From the NCBI RefSeq assembly GCF_000721105.1, contig NZ_JOEV01000024.1, positions 106,591 to 170,590 on the forward strand: 64,000 nt of DNA. Reading direction: 5' to 3'. Below the pieces are notes generated by a model. It searched no databases, was not told where the DNA came from, and was given only the letters and a program-made list of their open reading frames with translations. The DNA comes from Streptomyces cellulosae. GTDB taxonomy: Bacteria; Actinomycetota; Actinomycetes; Streptomycetales; Streptomycetaceae. A program made the translations under genes and the position numbers. Positions 56,261-64,000 of this stretch are shown here, piece by piece. Each line of letters begins with the position of its first letter. Position 1 is the first letter of the stretch.

Positions 56261-56806
56261 TCACCGCAGGTCGGCCGCGTAGCCCGGAAGGACCCGGCGC
56301 AGGGCGCGCAGTGCGTAGTACGCGCGGGACTTCACGGTACCGGGCGGGATTCCGAGGATCTCGGCGGCTTCCGCCACACTCGCCCCCTGGAAATACACCA
56401 GCACCAGGACTTCACGGTGCTCCGGAGTGAGTGTCTTCACAGCCTCCCGGACGTCGAGCGTGGCCGCCGCCCGCTCGGCGTGGTCCGCGCACACCCGCGC
56501 GTTCTCCAGGATCGCGTCGCCGACCTCGGCCGGCCGCGCCTGCCGGGCCCGCCGCGCGTCGATCGCGAGCCGCCTACCCACGGTCAGCAGCCACGGCCGT
56601 ACGGACTCGAAGTCGTCGGCGCGCAGCGCCTCGGGATGCTGCCAGGCGCGGACGAGGGTTTCCTGGACGAGGTCCTCGGCGCGCTGCCGGTCGCCGTCAC
56701 AGAGCCGGAGCAACAGCGCGAAGAGGGGCCGGCCGTGCTCGCGCTGCAGTGCGGCGAGCTCGTGCTCGGCGGTCGTCCCGTTCGTGAGAGTGGTTCCGGC
56801 CGTCAT
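56261..56806 (-). CDS. ECF (sigma-70 family) RNA polymerase sigma factor
   Basis: A 181-residue group 4 sigma factor. Region 2 runs over about 25-95 (RAEDLVQETLVRAW, RPWLLTVGRRLAIDARR). Region 4 covers about 120-175 (LTPEHREVLVLVYFQGASVAEAAEILGIPPGTVKSRAYYALRALRRVL) with an intact helix-turn-helix. It directs transcription of a stress or envelope regulon and is paired with the ZAS anti-sigma encoded two genes downstream. ATG 56806 starts the conserved part; an ATG or GTG five codons earlier is possible. The gene is divergent from the CapA-like gene. Confidence 0.92.
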   Translation of the reverse strand: MTAGTTLTNGTTAEHELAALQREHGRPLFALLLRLCDGDRQRAEDLVQETLVRAWQHPEALRADDFESVRPWLLTVGRRLAIDARRARQARPAEVGDAILENARVCADHAERAAATLDVREAVKTLTPEHREVLVLVYFQGASVAEAAEILGIPPGTVKSRAYYALRALRRVLPGYAADLR

Positions 56807-57017
56807 GGCCGTATGCCACAACAGAGGACCGTTTCTGGACAGGGTGGGCGCACAGGTCTGCGGCGGACGGTCGATCGCGTCGACGAACGGTTCGACGAAC
56901 GGTCCCCTTCCGCCGCCCGGACGCTCCGGACGGGTTAACAGTGAGGGCCGCGGTGTTTGCGGGCGCCTACAGCTTCGTACCTATTGGTGGGTAAATATGA
57001 CCACAAGGGGTGAGCTG

Positions 57018-58166
57018 ATGATGGCACGCAGTCGACAGGTGGCCCTGGCCCTCACGGCCGTTCTCGCCGCGGGCGCCGCCTGCCAGGCCCACAAGCACGA
57101 GGCGCCGGGGCACCCCGCCCCGTCCGCGAACGGCACCCGGGGCTTCACGCTCGTCGCCTCCGGCGACGTCCTCCCGCACAGCTCCATCATCGAGCGGGCC
57201 CGCTACGACGGCGGCGGCACCGGCTACGACTTCCGCCCGATGCTCTCCGGCGTCGAACCGGTCGTCTCCCGCGCCGACCTGGCGCTGTGCCACATGGAGA
57301 CCGTCTACGGCGCGCAGGGCGACTACACCGGCTACCCCACCTTCAAGTCCCCGCCCGAAGTGGCCAGAGCCCTCGCCGCCACCGGCTACGACGGCTGCTC
57401 CACCGCCTCCAACCACACCCTCGACGACGGCGCCGACGGCATCCGCCGCACCCTGGACGCCCTCGACCGCGCGGGCGTACGGCACGCCGGCGCGGCCCGC
57501 ACCGAGGCCGAGGCCCGCACGGTCACCGTGCTGCGCGCGGGCACGGCGCGGGTCGCCCATCTCGCCTACACCTACGACACGAACGGCTTCCCCCTCCCGA
57601 CCGGGCAGCCCTGGGCCGTCAAGCTGATGAACGAGAACCAGATCCTGGCGGACGCCCGCTCCGCCCGGAAGGCCGGCGCCGACGTGGTCGTCGTGTCCCT
57701 GCACTGGGGCACCGAATGGCAGGACGCCCCCGACGAGCGGCAGTTGACCCTGGCCCGCGACCTCACCGCCGCCCGCACCGCGGGCCGCCCCGACATCGAC
57801 CTGATCCTCGGCACCCACGCCCACATTCCGCAGGCGTACGAGAAGGTCAACGGCACCTGGGTGATCTACGGGATGGGGGACCAGATCGCCGGCGAGATGT
57901 TCAACTACCAGGGCGCCCAGGACCCCCGCGGCAACCAGTCCACCCTCGGCCGCTTCACCTTCGCCCCGCCCGCGCGCGCGGGACAGCGCTGGCGGGTGAC
58001 GAAGGCGGAGTTCGTGCCGCAGTGGTTCGACGTCGACGCGGGACGGGTGGTGAACCTCAACGAGGCGCTCGCCGCGGGCGCCGACGTGCGCGCCGTGCGC
58101 GACCGCATCCGGCAGGTGGTGCTGAGCCGGGGCGCCGCGAAGGACGGTCTCACCATGGGGCGGTAA
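57018..58166 (+). CDS. CapA family metallophosphatase-like secreted protein
   Basis: A 382-residue exported protein of the CapA/PgsA family linked to poly-gamma-glutamate capsule synthesis; many Streptomyces members have no known polymer. A signal sequence with a Cys in LAAGAACQ may make it a lipoprotein. The calcineurin-like fold is seen in SGDVLPHS, CHMETVYG, STASNHTLDDG, SLHWGTEW and GTHAHIPQ, with all metal-binding His and Asp residues. ATG 57018 follows AAGGGG at 8 bases; ATG 57021 is the alternative. No pgsB/C genes are adjacent. Confidence 0.85.
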   Translation: MMARSRQVALALTAVLAAGAACQAHKHEAPGHPAPSANGTRGFTLVASGDVLPHSSIIERARYDGGGTGYDFRPMLSGVEPVVSRADLALCHMETVYGAQGDYTGYPTFKSPPEVARALAATGYDGCSTASNHTLDDGADGIRRTLDALDRAGVRHAGAARTEAEARTVTVLRAGTARVAHLAYTYDTNGFPLPTGQPWAVKLMNENQILADARSARKAGADVVVVSLHWGTEWQDAPDERQLTLARDLTAARTAGRPDIDLILGTHAHIPQAYEKVNGTWVIYGMGDQIAGEMFNYQGAQDPRGNQSTLGRFTFAPPARAGQRWRVTKAEFVPQWFDVDAGRVVNLNEALAAGADVRAVRDRIRQVVLSRGAAKDGLTMGR

Positions 58167-58391
58167 CCGGCCGGTCCGGTTCGCCTCCACGCCGTCGAAG
58201 GGCTTCGGCGCCGGCCGGTCGGGCGATGACGCGCACGCCGCTCGCGGCCGGCTGCCACAGTCCGGGCGAGCGGTCCGGCCGCGATCCCCCGCCGCTCGCG
58301 GTCCGTGAGCCCCGCGCCCCACTCGCCGGCCTGGGCGCCGAGAACCCGCACGCCCCTCGGCCGACGGCAACGCCGACCCCGCACCCGGCGG

Positions 58392-58853
58392 CTACGGCAC
58401 CACCGTCACCGGCCAGCGCCCCGCCTTCACCAGCCGTACCGCCACCGAGCCGACGATCCGGTGGCCGGCCTGCTCCGACGCGCCCACGATCACGGCGTCC
58501 GCCTTGAGTTCGTCCGCCGCCTTCACCAGCCCGCCGTAGGGGTCGCCGCGGAAGGTGTGGAATTCCCAGCGCACATCGAATATCCCCCGGCTCTGCTCGG
58601 CCGCCTCCCGGATCTGCGCCACGAGGTCCTCGGCGATCTCGTCGGTCGTGTCGGCGACCGGCGCCCCGAGGGCCGCGCTCCCGGCCAGCACCGGCTGCAC
58701 GTACACGACGGCGAGCAGGGCGCGTTGGCGCCGGGCCAGGCCACCGGCGTACGCCGCCGCGCGGAGCGAGGAGTCGGAGCCGTCCACGCCGACCACGATG
58801 ACCTTGGGTCCGTCCGTGCCCCGCTCGAACTGGTGCGCATGCTGTTCCGTCAC
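58392..58853 (-). CDS. Universal stress protein (UspA family)
   Basis: A 153-residue single Usp domain. The start of the fold, VIVVGVDGSDSSLRAAAYA, and the ATP-site motif VIVGASEQAGHRIVGSVAVRLV are present, so it may bind ATP. It is cytoplasmic and probably induced in stationary phase or dormancy. It is convergent with the CapA-like gene across a 225-base gap in which I see only GC-rich sequence and no gene. Confidence 0.9.
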   Translation of the reverse strand: MTEQHAHQFERGTDGPKVIVVGVDGSDSSLRAAAYAGGLARRQRALLAVVYVQPVLAGSAALGAPVADTTDEIAEDLVAQIREAAEQSRGIFDVRWEFHTFRGDPYGGLVKAADELKADAVIVGASEQAGHRIVGSVAVRLVKAGRWPVTVVP

Positions 58854-59066
58854 GGCTGCGAGGCTATCGGAAACCGCAGGTCCGCCCTCTCTCGGGCCGC
58901 TCTACGGACGGCGAAGGACACCACGGGCCGGACGGGGCCGCCGGGATCCGGCTTCCTCAGCAGGGCACCGGAGGGCTTCGCGGCCCGCTTCGGCCCTCGG
59001 CCCGCTCCGCCGCAGCGCACCCGACGGCCTCATGGAGCCGGCCCCGTCCTCGGGCGCTGACCGCCA

Positions 59067-59577
59067 AGGCTCCTGTTCTTCTCCCCTTGGCACCGGCTGG
59101 CGGCCCTGTGCCGCGCCAACGCGCGGTACCAGCCCGCGTGGTACCCCCGCTTCATCCGCTCCGGCGACACCGGCGCCCACGCCCGCGTCGGCCTGGCCAC
59201 CGGGACCGCCGAAGGACGCGTCTGCGTACCGTCGTTGCGCAAACTCCGGGGAAGGGGGCACCCGTAGGGCGGGCACCGGCCGGCACCGAAGGTCTGCCGT
59301 CGCTCTCGGCGTTCGGCCTCGACGGAGGGGACGAGGCCGGGCCCGGCAGTCCGGATGCGGACCTGTTCGCACAGGTCCGCATCCGGCACCGCACCCTCGA
59401 CCGGCTGCGCGCCGACGGCATCGACCCCTGCCCGGTCGGCGTCCTGGCTGTATTGCCCTGTCCCGCGTACCCTCTGCCGCCCACCGGCGGCCTCGGCGTC
59501 GGCCGCCTGCTCTGTTCCTCACCGGCCTGACGGTCCGCGAGACGCCGCTGTTCCCTCCGGTACGCCACCGCCGGCCC
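59067..59577 (+). pseudogene. Remnant of a lysX-type lysyl-tRNA synthetase/MprF fusion gene
   Basis: Three pieces in three contexts follow the order of LysX. First, a frame at 59067-59267 (LLFFSPWHRLAALCRANARY, then QPAWYPRFI) resembles the end of the phosphatidylglycerol lysyltransferase domain. Second, a different frame at about 59358-59430 reads DLFAQVRIRHRTLDRLRADG then IDPCPVG, as at the start of lysyl-tRNA synthetase. It jumps directly to the synthetase C-terminus YPLPPTGGLGVG. Third, after a further shift, LFLTGLTVRETPLFPPVRHR completes that C-terminus (about 59504-59565). The catalytic middle is absent. No intact gene can be read. The 810-base gap between the Usp gene and the deacetylase holds nothing else recognisable. 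Confidence 0.65.
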
Positions 59578-59663
59578 CACGGGCTGGGCCGAGCGGGTGT
59601 TTTCGTGCCGCCGCTCCGGTGTCGTCGTAGTGCGTCGGGCGCGCTGTGGGCGACTGATGAGTC

Positions 59664-60533
59664 ATGACGAAGGATCAGTTGCTCACACGGCTGTCGTCGA
59701 CGGCGACGGCGGTGCTCACGCGGCGCCGCGTCCTGCTCGCGGGTGCCGCGGCCTGCGGTGCGGCCGGCGCGGCCGGTCTGCTGGCGCCGGGCTCGGGCGG
59801 CGAACCGGTCCCGCCCTCGCCCCCCGCCGCCGGCTCCCAGGCGCGTCCCGAGCTCAAGCCCTCCGCCTACCGCCTGCAGCCCCTGACCGGATACGGCCCG
59901 CCCCGGGTCGAGCCCGCCCGGGCACTCGTACGACGCGAACCGTTCCTGCGCCTGTCCGGGCGCGGCAGCACCATGGTGCTGACCTTCGACGACGGGCCGG
60001 ACCCCCGCTACACCCCGCACATCCTGGACACCCTCGCCGAGTACGACGTCCGCGCGATGTTCTTCGTGTGCGGGGAGATGGCCTCCTACCACCCGGACCT
60101 GCTGGTCCGGATGGCCGACGAGGGACATGTCGTCGGCAACCACACCTGGTCCCACCCGCTGCTGACCCGGCTCAGCCGCGGCCGGATCCGCTACGAGATG
60201 GAACGCACCAGCGACCTCATCGAAGACGTGTACGGCGAACGCCCCCAGTGGTTCCGCGCGCCCTACGGAGCCTGGAACCGGGCCGCCTTCCAACTCGGCG
60301 CCGAACTCGGCATGGAACCGCTGGCCTGGACGATCGACACCCTCGACTGGACCAGACCCGGCACCCGCACCATCGTCGGACGGGTGGAGCACGGAGCCGC
60401 CCCCGGTGTCGTGGTGCTCTCGCACGACGCCGGGGGCGACCGCACCCAGAGTGTCCGGGCGCTGCGCGACTATCTGCCGCACCTGCTGGACTGCGGCTAC
60501 CACATCACCGTCCCGCGACGGCAGCCGGTGTGA
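59664..60533 (+). CDS. Secreted polysaccharide deacetylase (NodB domain)
   Basis: A 289-residue exported enzyme. RRRVLLAGAAACG near residue 20 resembles a twin-arginine signal, with a possible lipidated Cys. The NodB domain (about 98-285) shows motif 1 TFDDGPD, motif 2 NHTWSH, motif 3 RAPYGAW, and LSHDAGGD near the end, so the catalytic Asp and metal ligands are intact. It removes N-acetyl groups from a cell-wall polymer, chitin or a capsule. The start is ATG 59664. It follows the lysX remnant and is convergent with the sortase gene (34 bases apart). Confidence 0.9.
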   Translation: MTKDQLLTRLSSTATAVLTRRRVLLAGAAACGAAGAAGLLAPGSGGEPVPPSPPAAGSQARPELKPSAYRLQPLTGYGPPRVEPARALVRREPFLRLSGRGSTMVLTFDDGPDPRYTPHILDTLAEYDVRAMFFVCGEMASYHPDLLVRMADEGHVVGNHTWSHPLLTRLSRGRIRYEMERTSDLIEDVYGERPQWFRAPYGAWNRAAFQLGAELGMEPLAWTIDTLDWTRPGTRTIVGRVEHGAAPGVVVLSHDAGGDRTQSVRALRDYLPHLLDCGYHITVPRRQPV

Positions 60534-60567
60534 AGGCGGGCGCCGGGCCCGCCCGGCCGGGGAACGC

Positions 60568-61239
60568 TCAGCGGACCTCGACCAGGCGGGCGAAGACGAC
60601 GACGTTTCCGGCGTAACCGCTCTGCTTGGAGAAACCGCCCCCGCAGGTGATGACCCGCAGTTCCGGCGAGCCCTTGGAACCGTAGACGCGGTCGCCGGGG
60701 AAGTTGTCCTTCTGGAAGACCTCGACGCCGTAGATCTCGAAAACCGCCGTCTGTCCGTCCTTGCGGGCGACCTCGACGCGGTTTCCCTTCCTCAGGGCCC
60801 CGAGTCCGTAGAACACGGCGGGGCCCTGAAGGTTGTCGACGTGCCCGACGACGACGGCCGTGCCCTTCTCGCCCGGGGAGACCGCGCCGGTGAACCAGCC
60901 GGCCAGGTTGGGGTCCTCCGGCGGCGGCGCGCCGACCCAGCCGTCCGCGTCCAGGCCGACGGGCAGGACCGGCGCGTCGACCCGGATCGACGGGATCCGC
61001 ACCCGGTCGGGCACGGAGTACGTCAGCGGGGCCGGGCCTCCCAGGAAGGTGCCGGGCGTCGCGCGGCTCTCGGCGGCGGCAGCCGAGGCCGGCTGCGGGG
61101 GCCCGACGTCGAACTCCCCCGAGCCGTTGCGAATGAGTGCGAGACCGGTCAGCAGAACAAGCGCTATCACGCCCCAGGGAGCGCGCTTCCTCGGCCGCTC
61201 CTCTTCTTCGGCCCAGTCGGCCGGTTCGGACGCAAACAT
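60568..61239 (-). CDS. Class F sortase
   Basis: A 223-residue membrane-anchored transpeptidase. One N-terminal membrane segment (about 22-40) precedes the sortase beta-barrel. The catalytic His lies in VVVGHVDN, the Cys in VITCGGGF and the Arg in VVFARLVEV near the end. Class F sortases attach proteins to actinobacterial peptidoglycan or process them; targets are poorly known. It is divergent from a gene for a secreted protein with a C-terminal membrane anchor (61572-62075), a likely partner, although that protein has no LPxTG motif. ATG 61239 is the start. Confidence 0.9.
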   Translation of the reverse strand: MFASEPADWAEEEERPRKRAPWGVIALVLLTGLALIRNGSGEFDVGPPQPASAAAAESRATPGTFLGGPAPLTYSVPDRVRIPSIRVDAPVLPVGLDADGWVGAPPPEDPNLAGWFTGAVSPGEKGTAVVVGHVDNLQGPAVFYGLGALRKGNRVEVARKDGQTAVFEIYGVEVFQKDNFPGDRVYGSKGSPELRVITCGGGFSKQSGYAGNVVVFARLVEVR

Positions 61240-61571
61240 TCGACTTCCCCTCTCGACGCGGCCGTCGCCACGTCATTCGCGCATGGCAGAACGCTAAGTC
61301 GCGCGAGGGGAACCGGCGACGGGGCGAAAGCGAACGGGTGGCCCGCGCCTCTTTCGGTGCGCCATCCGAGTTGCCGCGGGCAGGAATTTTCTGACGGTCC
61401 GTGACCTGCGGTGATATCCGATTGTGTGCTTGTTCCTCGGCGTGTCCGCTCACCAGGACGGACCATTCCCGACATGCGGGCCCGTGCAGGGCATCTGAGG
61501 GTTTTTGCGGGAGGCGTTCTCTCGCCGATCCACCGGGGACCGTTCCCGGGGCGCCTCCCGCGGAGGATCAC
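61240..61571. other. 332-bp divergent promoter region of the sortase and its neighbour
   Basis: No gene is seen here. An AT-richer stretch at about 61388-61435, around GGTGATATCCGATTGTGTGC, interrupts the GC-rich sequence and probably contains promoter elements. A GGAGG ribosome site for the rightward gene lies at its end (61562-61566). Confidence 0.35.
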
Positions 61572-62075
61572 ATGCGTACTACTCGTGCCCTGGCGGCCAC
61601 CGGTGCCGCCGTCGCCGTCACCGTTCTCGGGGTTGCCGCCCCCGCAGCCGTCGCGCGGGACGGCATGGGCGCCCGACCGAGCAACATCGTGGCCCTGCCC
61701 AGCGTCATCGCCCGCGGCGGCCAGCTGACGGTCACGGTCGACGGCTGCCCCAACGGCGGCACCATGACCTCGGACGCCTTCCGGAGCGCGCCTCTGACGC
61801 CGATCCCCGGCACCAACGGGGCCGCGAGGGGCACCGCGACGGTCGACCGCAACGCGCGTCCCGGTTCGCACAGCATCACCGTCAACTGCTCCGGCCGGAC
61901 CCTGACCAACCCGGCCGCCTTCACCGTCATCGGCGGTGTCCGCGGCGGCCTCGGCGGCAGCACCTCCACCGGGGCGACCCCGGCCGACATCGCCATCGGC
62001 GGCGGTCTGGTGGCCGCGGCCGTCATCGGGGGCGGGGTGTTCTGGATGCGCCGCCGTGCCGAGCGGCGGATCTGA
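61572..62075 (+). CDS. Secreted protein with C-terminal membrane anchor, 167 aa
   Basis: A signal peptide (about 1-28, ending AVA-RD) is followed by a beta-rich domain of about 100 residues with two Cys (DGCPNGG and VNCSGRT) likely to form a disulfide. A Gly/Thr-rich linker, one membrane segment (about 140-160) and a basic end MRRRAERRI complete it. This is the sorting-signal layout, but no LPxTG-type motif precedes the membrane segment. ATG 61572 has GGAGG 5 bases upstream. It is divergent from the class F sortase. A broken paralogue lies downstream on the other strand. Confidence 0.8.
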   Translation: MRTTRALAATGAAVAVTVLGVAAPAAVARDGMGARPSNIVALPSVIARGGQLTVTVDGCPNGGTMTSDAFRSAPLTPIPGTNGAARGTATVDRNARPGSHSITVNCSGRTLTNPAAFTVIGGVRGGLGGSTSTGATPADIAIGGGLVAAAVIGGGVFWMRRRAERRI

Positions 62076-62100
62076 CCTTCTCCCTTCGGCGACACCGACG

Positions 62101-62191
62101 CCCTTCGGGAGCGAAGGGGCGACGGGGCGGACCGCACGTGCCATGCCTGTGCCCCGGCTCCGTTCAGGGAGCCGAGGCACAGGCATGGCAC
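62101..62191. terminator. Tandem hairpins, the second very long
   Basis: CCCTTCG/CGAAGGG around GGAG (62101-62118) is followed by a long stem-loop. GTGCCATGCCTGTGCC (62138-62153) pairs perfectly with GGCACAGGCATGGCAC (62176-62191), and after one mismatch CGGCTCC pairs with GGAGCCG. They lie between the convergent secreted-protein gene and its broken paralogue and can end both transcripts. Confidence 0.75.
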
Positions 62192-62219
62192 ACGCGCGGG
62201 CGCGTGGCGGGCGGTGCGG

Positions 62220-62728
62220 TCAGGTGTCGTCCTCGTCGGTGCGGCGGCGGGCGAGGCGGTGGACGGTCCCGACCGACCCGGCGACGAGCGCGGCCCCGGG
62301 GCCGGTCTCCGCGACGTCGAACCCGGCCGGGCCGCCGCGCTCGCCCGCGTGCACCTCCTCGGGAGGGATGCGGCGCCACCGGCGTGGGGGCGACCGGACG
62401 GACCCCGGCGATGGCGAGGCCGGTGTCCTGCCGGAAGGTCCCGCGGCGGAACGTCATCTCGTACGGGGTGCCCGGCCGGGCGTCCCGGCCGACCGGCGCG
62501 GTCACCGCCGGCATGCCCTTGCGGCTGGTCACGTCGTCGAAGACGCCCGAGGGGACGAACACGTCCTGGTGGCACCCGGTGGCACGCCGAGTCGCGTGCC
62601 CTGCGGCCGCGACGGTCTCGGGCAGGGCACTGACGCGGCCGCCCGGGCTCTCGCCGCTCGCCTGCGCGGCGGGGACGGTGAGGGCCCACGCCCAGCAGTG
62701 CGGCCGAAGCGACGGGTATCGCGACCAC
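62220..62728 (-). pseudogene. Doubly frameshifted paralogue of the secreted anchored protein
   Basis: GTG 62728 follows GGAGGA at 7 bases and starts a clean signal peptide (VAIPVASAALLGV). The frame then shifts near 62685 and continues as ALTVPAAQASGE, GCHQDVFVPSGVFDDV and GTPYEMTFRRGTFRQD. It shifts again near 62362-62375 and ends EEVHAGERGGPAGFDVAETG, a hydrophobic stretch and RLARRRTDEDDT. Joined, the pieces give about 168 residues with the same plan as the product of 61572-62075, and ARPG plus the first Cys region align. Either the gene is dead or the assembly has two indel errors. Confidence 0.7.
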
Positions 62729-62987
62729 GGTGGTTCCTCCGGTCCCCGAGGAGCAGCCGCGGACCGATTCCGCTTGCGCCGTCCATGCACCTCGATGACC
62801 CGAACGCTAGGAACCCGGAGGCGTCCGCGCGATCGCACTCGTGCGAATGGGGCATGTGCGTGCGCCGGTCAGGGGATTCTGTTCCCGCGATCGGGGGACG
62901 GGACGGGTGTGTCGCGTCCCCCGGCGGGTCGGGCACGCCCGGGGTGAGGGCCTGACAGTGGCCGAGTCTCCCCCCGGTGAGGGGACG

Positions 62988-63752
62988 TCAGCCCTTGATG
63001 CCCGGGAAGAGATTCAGGAACGGGTCCGCCGACGCCGTGATGCCCCGGCTGTAGGGCGCGTCGAAGTCCCAGATCAGGAAGAGCAGGAACGCGATCAGCG
63101 CGGAGAACAGGCCGGCGAGGATCAGTTCACGGGCGGTACGCCGGATCTGCAGCGCGAAGACCATCCCGATGGTGACGGCGGCTCCGGCCAGCAGTCCGAA
63201 CCAGACCACGCCCGGCATCGTGGGCGAGGCCGAGTCCGCCCGGCCGTTGCGGGCCTGGTCCGCGGTGGCCATCTGGTCGAGGACCGGCTGGTAGGCCTGG
63301 GCCTCGAAGTCCGTCCTCGGCCGGTAGTCGGTGACGTCGGCACGGACCCGGTCGAGGAGTTCGGTGCCCCGCTCCGTGACCTCGCCGCTGTCCGCCATGT
63401 GCTGCCACTCGGTGTGGACGACGTGTCCGACATAGGCGTTGACATCGTCCCGAATGCGGTCGCGGACGTCGGCCGGGTAGACCCTGACCCGCTCCGAGAT
63501 CTCGTGCAGCGCCTGGGCCTCCGTCTGTACATGGTCCTGGGCGCTGCTGCGGGCCTCCCAGACACCCGCGATGGCCAGGCCAAGGACGATGGCGTACACC
63601 ACGCCGATCCACATGGTCATGTACTCGATGACGTCCGGCGTCTCGCTGGGGTCCTCGTCCTCGGGCGCCCTGCGGTGGCGTACGAGGGTGATGACGACCA
63701 CCACGGCACAGGCCGCCAGCATCGCGAGGGTGAGAACAAGCCATTCCGGCAA
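62988..63752 (-). CDS. DUF4239 (bestrophin-like) membrane protein
   Basis: A 254-residue membrane protein: a hydrophobic segment at 4-22, a second at about 45-66 (MWIGVVYAIVLGLAIAGVW), a long soluble helical section (about 67-180) with many charged residues, and two closing segments (about 183-205 and 212-232). This fits the DUF4239 family, distantly related to bestrophin-type channels. The function is unknown. It starts at ATG 63752. The 259 bases between it and the broken paralogue show no gene. Confidence 0.8.
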   Translation of the reverse strand: MPEWLVLTLAMLAACAVVVVITLVRHRRAPEDEDPSETPDVIEYMTMWIGVVYAIVLGLAIAGVWEARSSAQDHVQTEAQALHEISERVRVYPADVRDRIRDDVNAYVGHVVHTEWQHMADSGEVTERGTELLDRVRADVTDYRPRTDFEAQAYQPVLDQMATADQARNGRADSASPTMPGVVWFGLLAGAAVTIGMVFALQIRRTARELILAGLFSALIAFLLFLIWDFDAPYSRGITASADPFLNLFPGIKG

Positions 63753-63774
63753 GGGATGCCTCCAGGATCGGGTG

Positions 63775-64000
63775 CTAGCGGGGCCGCAGCGCGGCGACGG
63801 CGATCACCGCGGGCGCGGTGATGAGCAGGACGTAGGTGACCGGTGAGGTGGTGCCGTGAGGCTGCCGTTTGCGGGTCAGCGCCTTGTAGCGCGGATACGT
63901 CACAGGGGTGACGGAGGGTCGCGGGGTGGGCTTCGCCGACGGTGTCGGTGTCGGTGTCGGTGTCGGCATGAGGGTCGGGGCCGGGGCCGGGCCCCGGGGC
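63775..64000 (-). CDS. Hypothetical Thr/Pro-rich membrane protein, 5' end beyond the window
   Basis: The minus-strand frame is open from the window edge to the stop at 63775. The visible part starts with a PTPTPTPTP run encoded by four tandem copies of a hexamer (about 63940-63966), continues through a basic stretch (RYKALTRKRQ) and ends in a hydrophobic segment with a short RPR tail. An ATG at 63969 exists but has no ribosome site, so the true start is probably outside the window. It lies 22 bases upstream of the DUF4239 gene. Confidence 0.5.
   Translation of the reverse strand, partial: PRGPAPAPTLMPTPTPTPTPSAKPTPRPSVTPVTYPRYKALTRKRQPHGTTSPVTYVLLITAPAVIAVAALRPR

Overview
The window reads as a piece of a Streptomyces (or very close actinomycete) chromosome. 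Coding density is high, G+C is roughly 70% with G/C in most third codon positions, GTG starts are frequent, and the gene set is typical of the genus: twin-arginine-type signals, a class F sortase, a GlgA/GlgC pair of actinobacterial type, an Rpf-like muralytic enzyme and a PAS-GAF-SpoIIE-HATPase regulator.

Layout. (1) 1-14.3 kb is an accessory region read entirely from the minus strand. Its core is a three-gene operon: a 2,125-residue protein joining a Ser/Thr kinase, a DEAD/DEAH helicase, a DUF1998 region and a nuclease-like tail; a DrmD-like SNF2 helicase; and a 1,368-residue N6-adenine methyltransferase. It resembles DISARM, Druantia and Pgl/BREX in parts but matches none of them as a whole, and is the best candidate here for an undescribed anti-phage system. 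(2) 14.9-24.5 kb is ordinary metabolism and envelope: panD, gnd, a cell-wall hydrolase, a drug/metabolite transporter, an FhuF-like reductase, glgA and glgC. (3) 24.5-34.2 kb holds a secreted GH2 enzyme behind a conspicuous repeated operator-like motif, a wax-ester synthase/DGAT, two SDR enzymes, small proteins and an amidase. (4) 34.4-50.1 kb is one functional locus for fucosylated glycans. Secreted GH20 and GH29 enzymes and a cytoplasmic GH38 mannosidase are followed by a GntR/FadR repressor and a divergent eight-gene operon: ABC sugar importer, L-fuconate dehydratase, dehydrogenase, aldo/keto reductase, mutarotase and lactonase. (5) 50-58.9 kb holds a lipase-maturation-factor homologue, a phosphatase regulator, an Fpg-family glycosylase, an ECF sigma/anti-sigma pair, a CapA-like protein and a universal stress protein. 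(6) 59-64 kb holds decaying and envelope genes: a remnant of lysX/lysS, a polysaccharide deacetylase, a class F sortase beside a secreted anchored protein, a doubly frameshifted paralogue of that protein, and a DUF4239 membrane protein.

How the genes fit together. The glycan locus makes a coherent story. GH20 and GH29 trim glycans outside the cell, the importer brings in the released sugar (probably L-fucose), and the non-phosphorylating pathway (fucose dehydrogenase, lactonase, fuconate dehydratase, 2-keto-3-deoxyfuconate dehydrogenase) processes it. The last C-C hydrolase is not in the window. A perfect FadR-type palindrome lies between the repressor and the importer, and a near match lies in front of the GH20 gene, so one regulator may control both halves. 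No rRNA, tRNA, CRISPR array, insertion sequence or integrase was seen. The left edge of the defence region lies outside the window.
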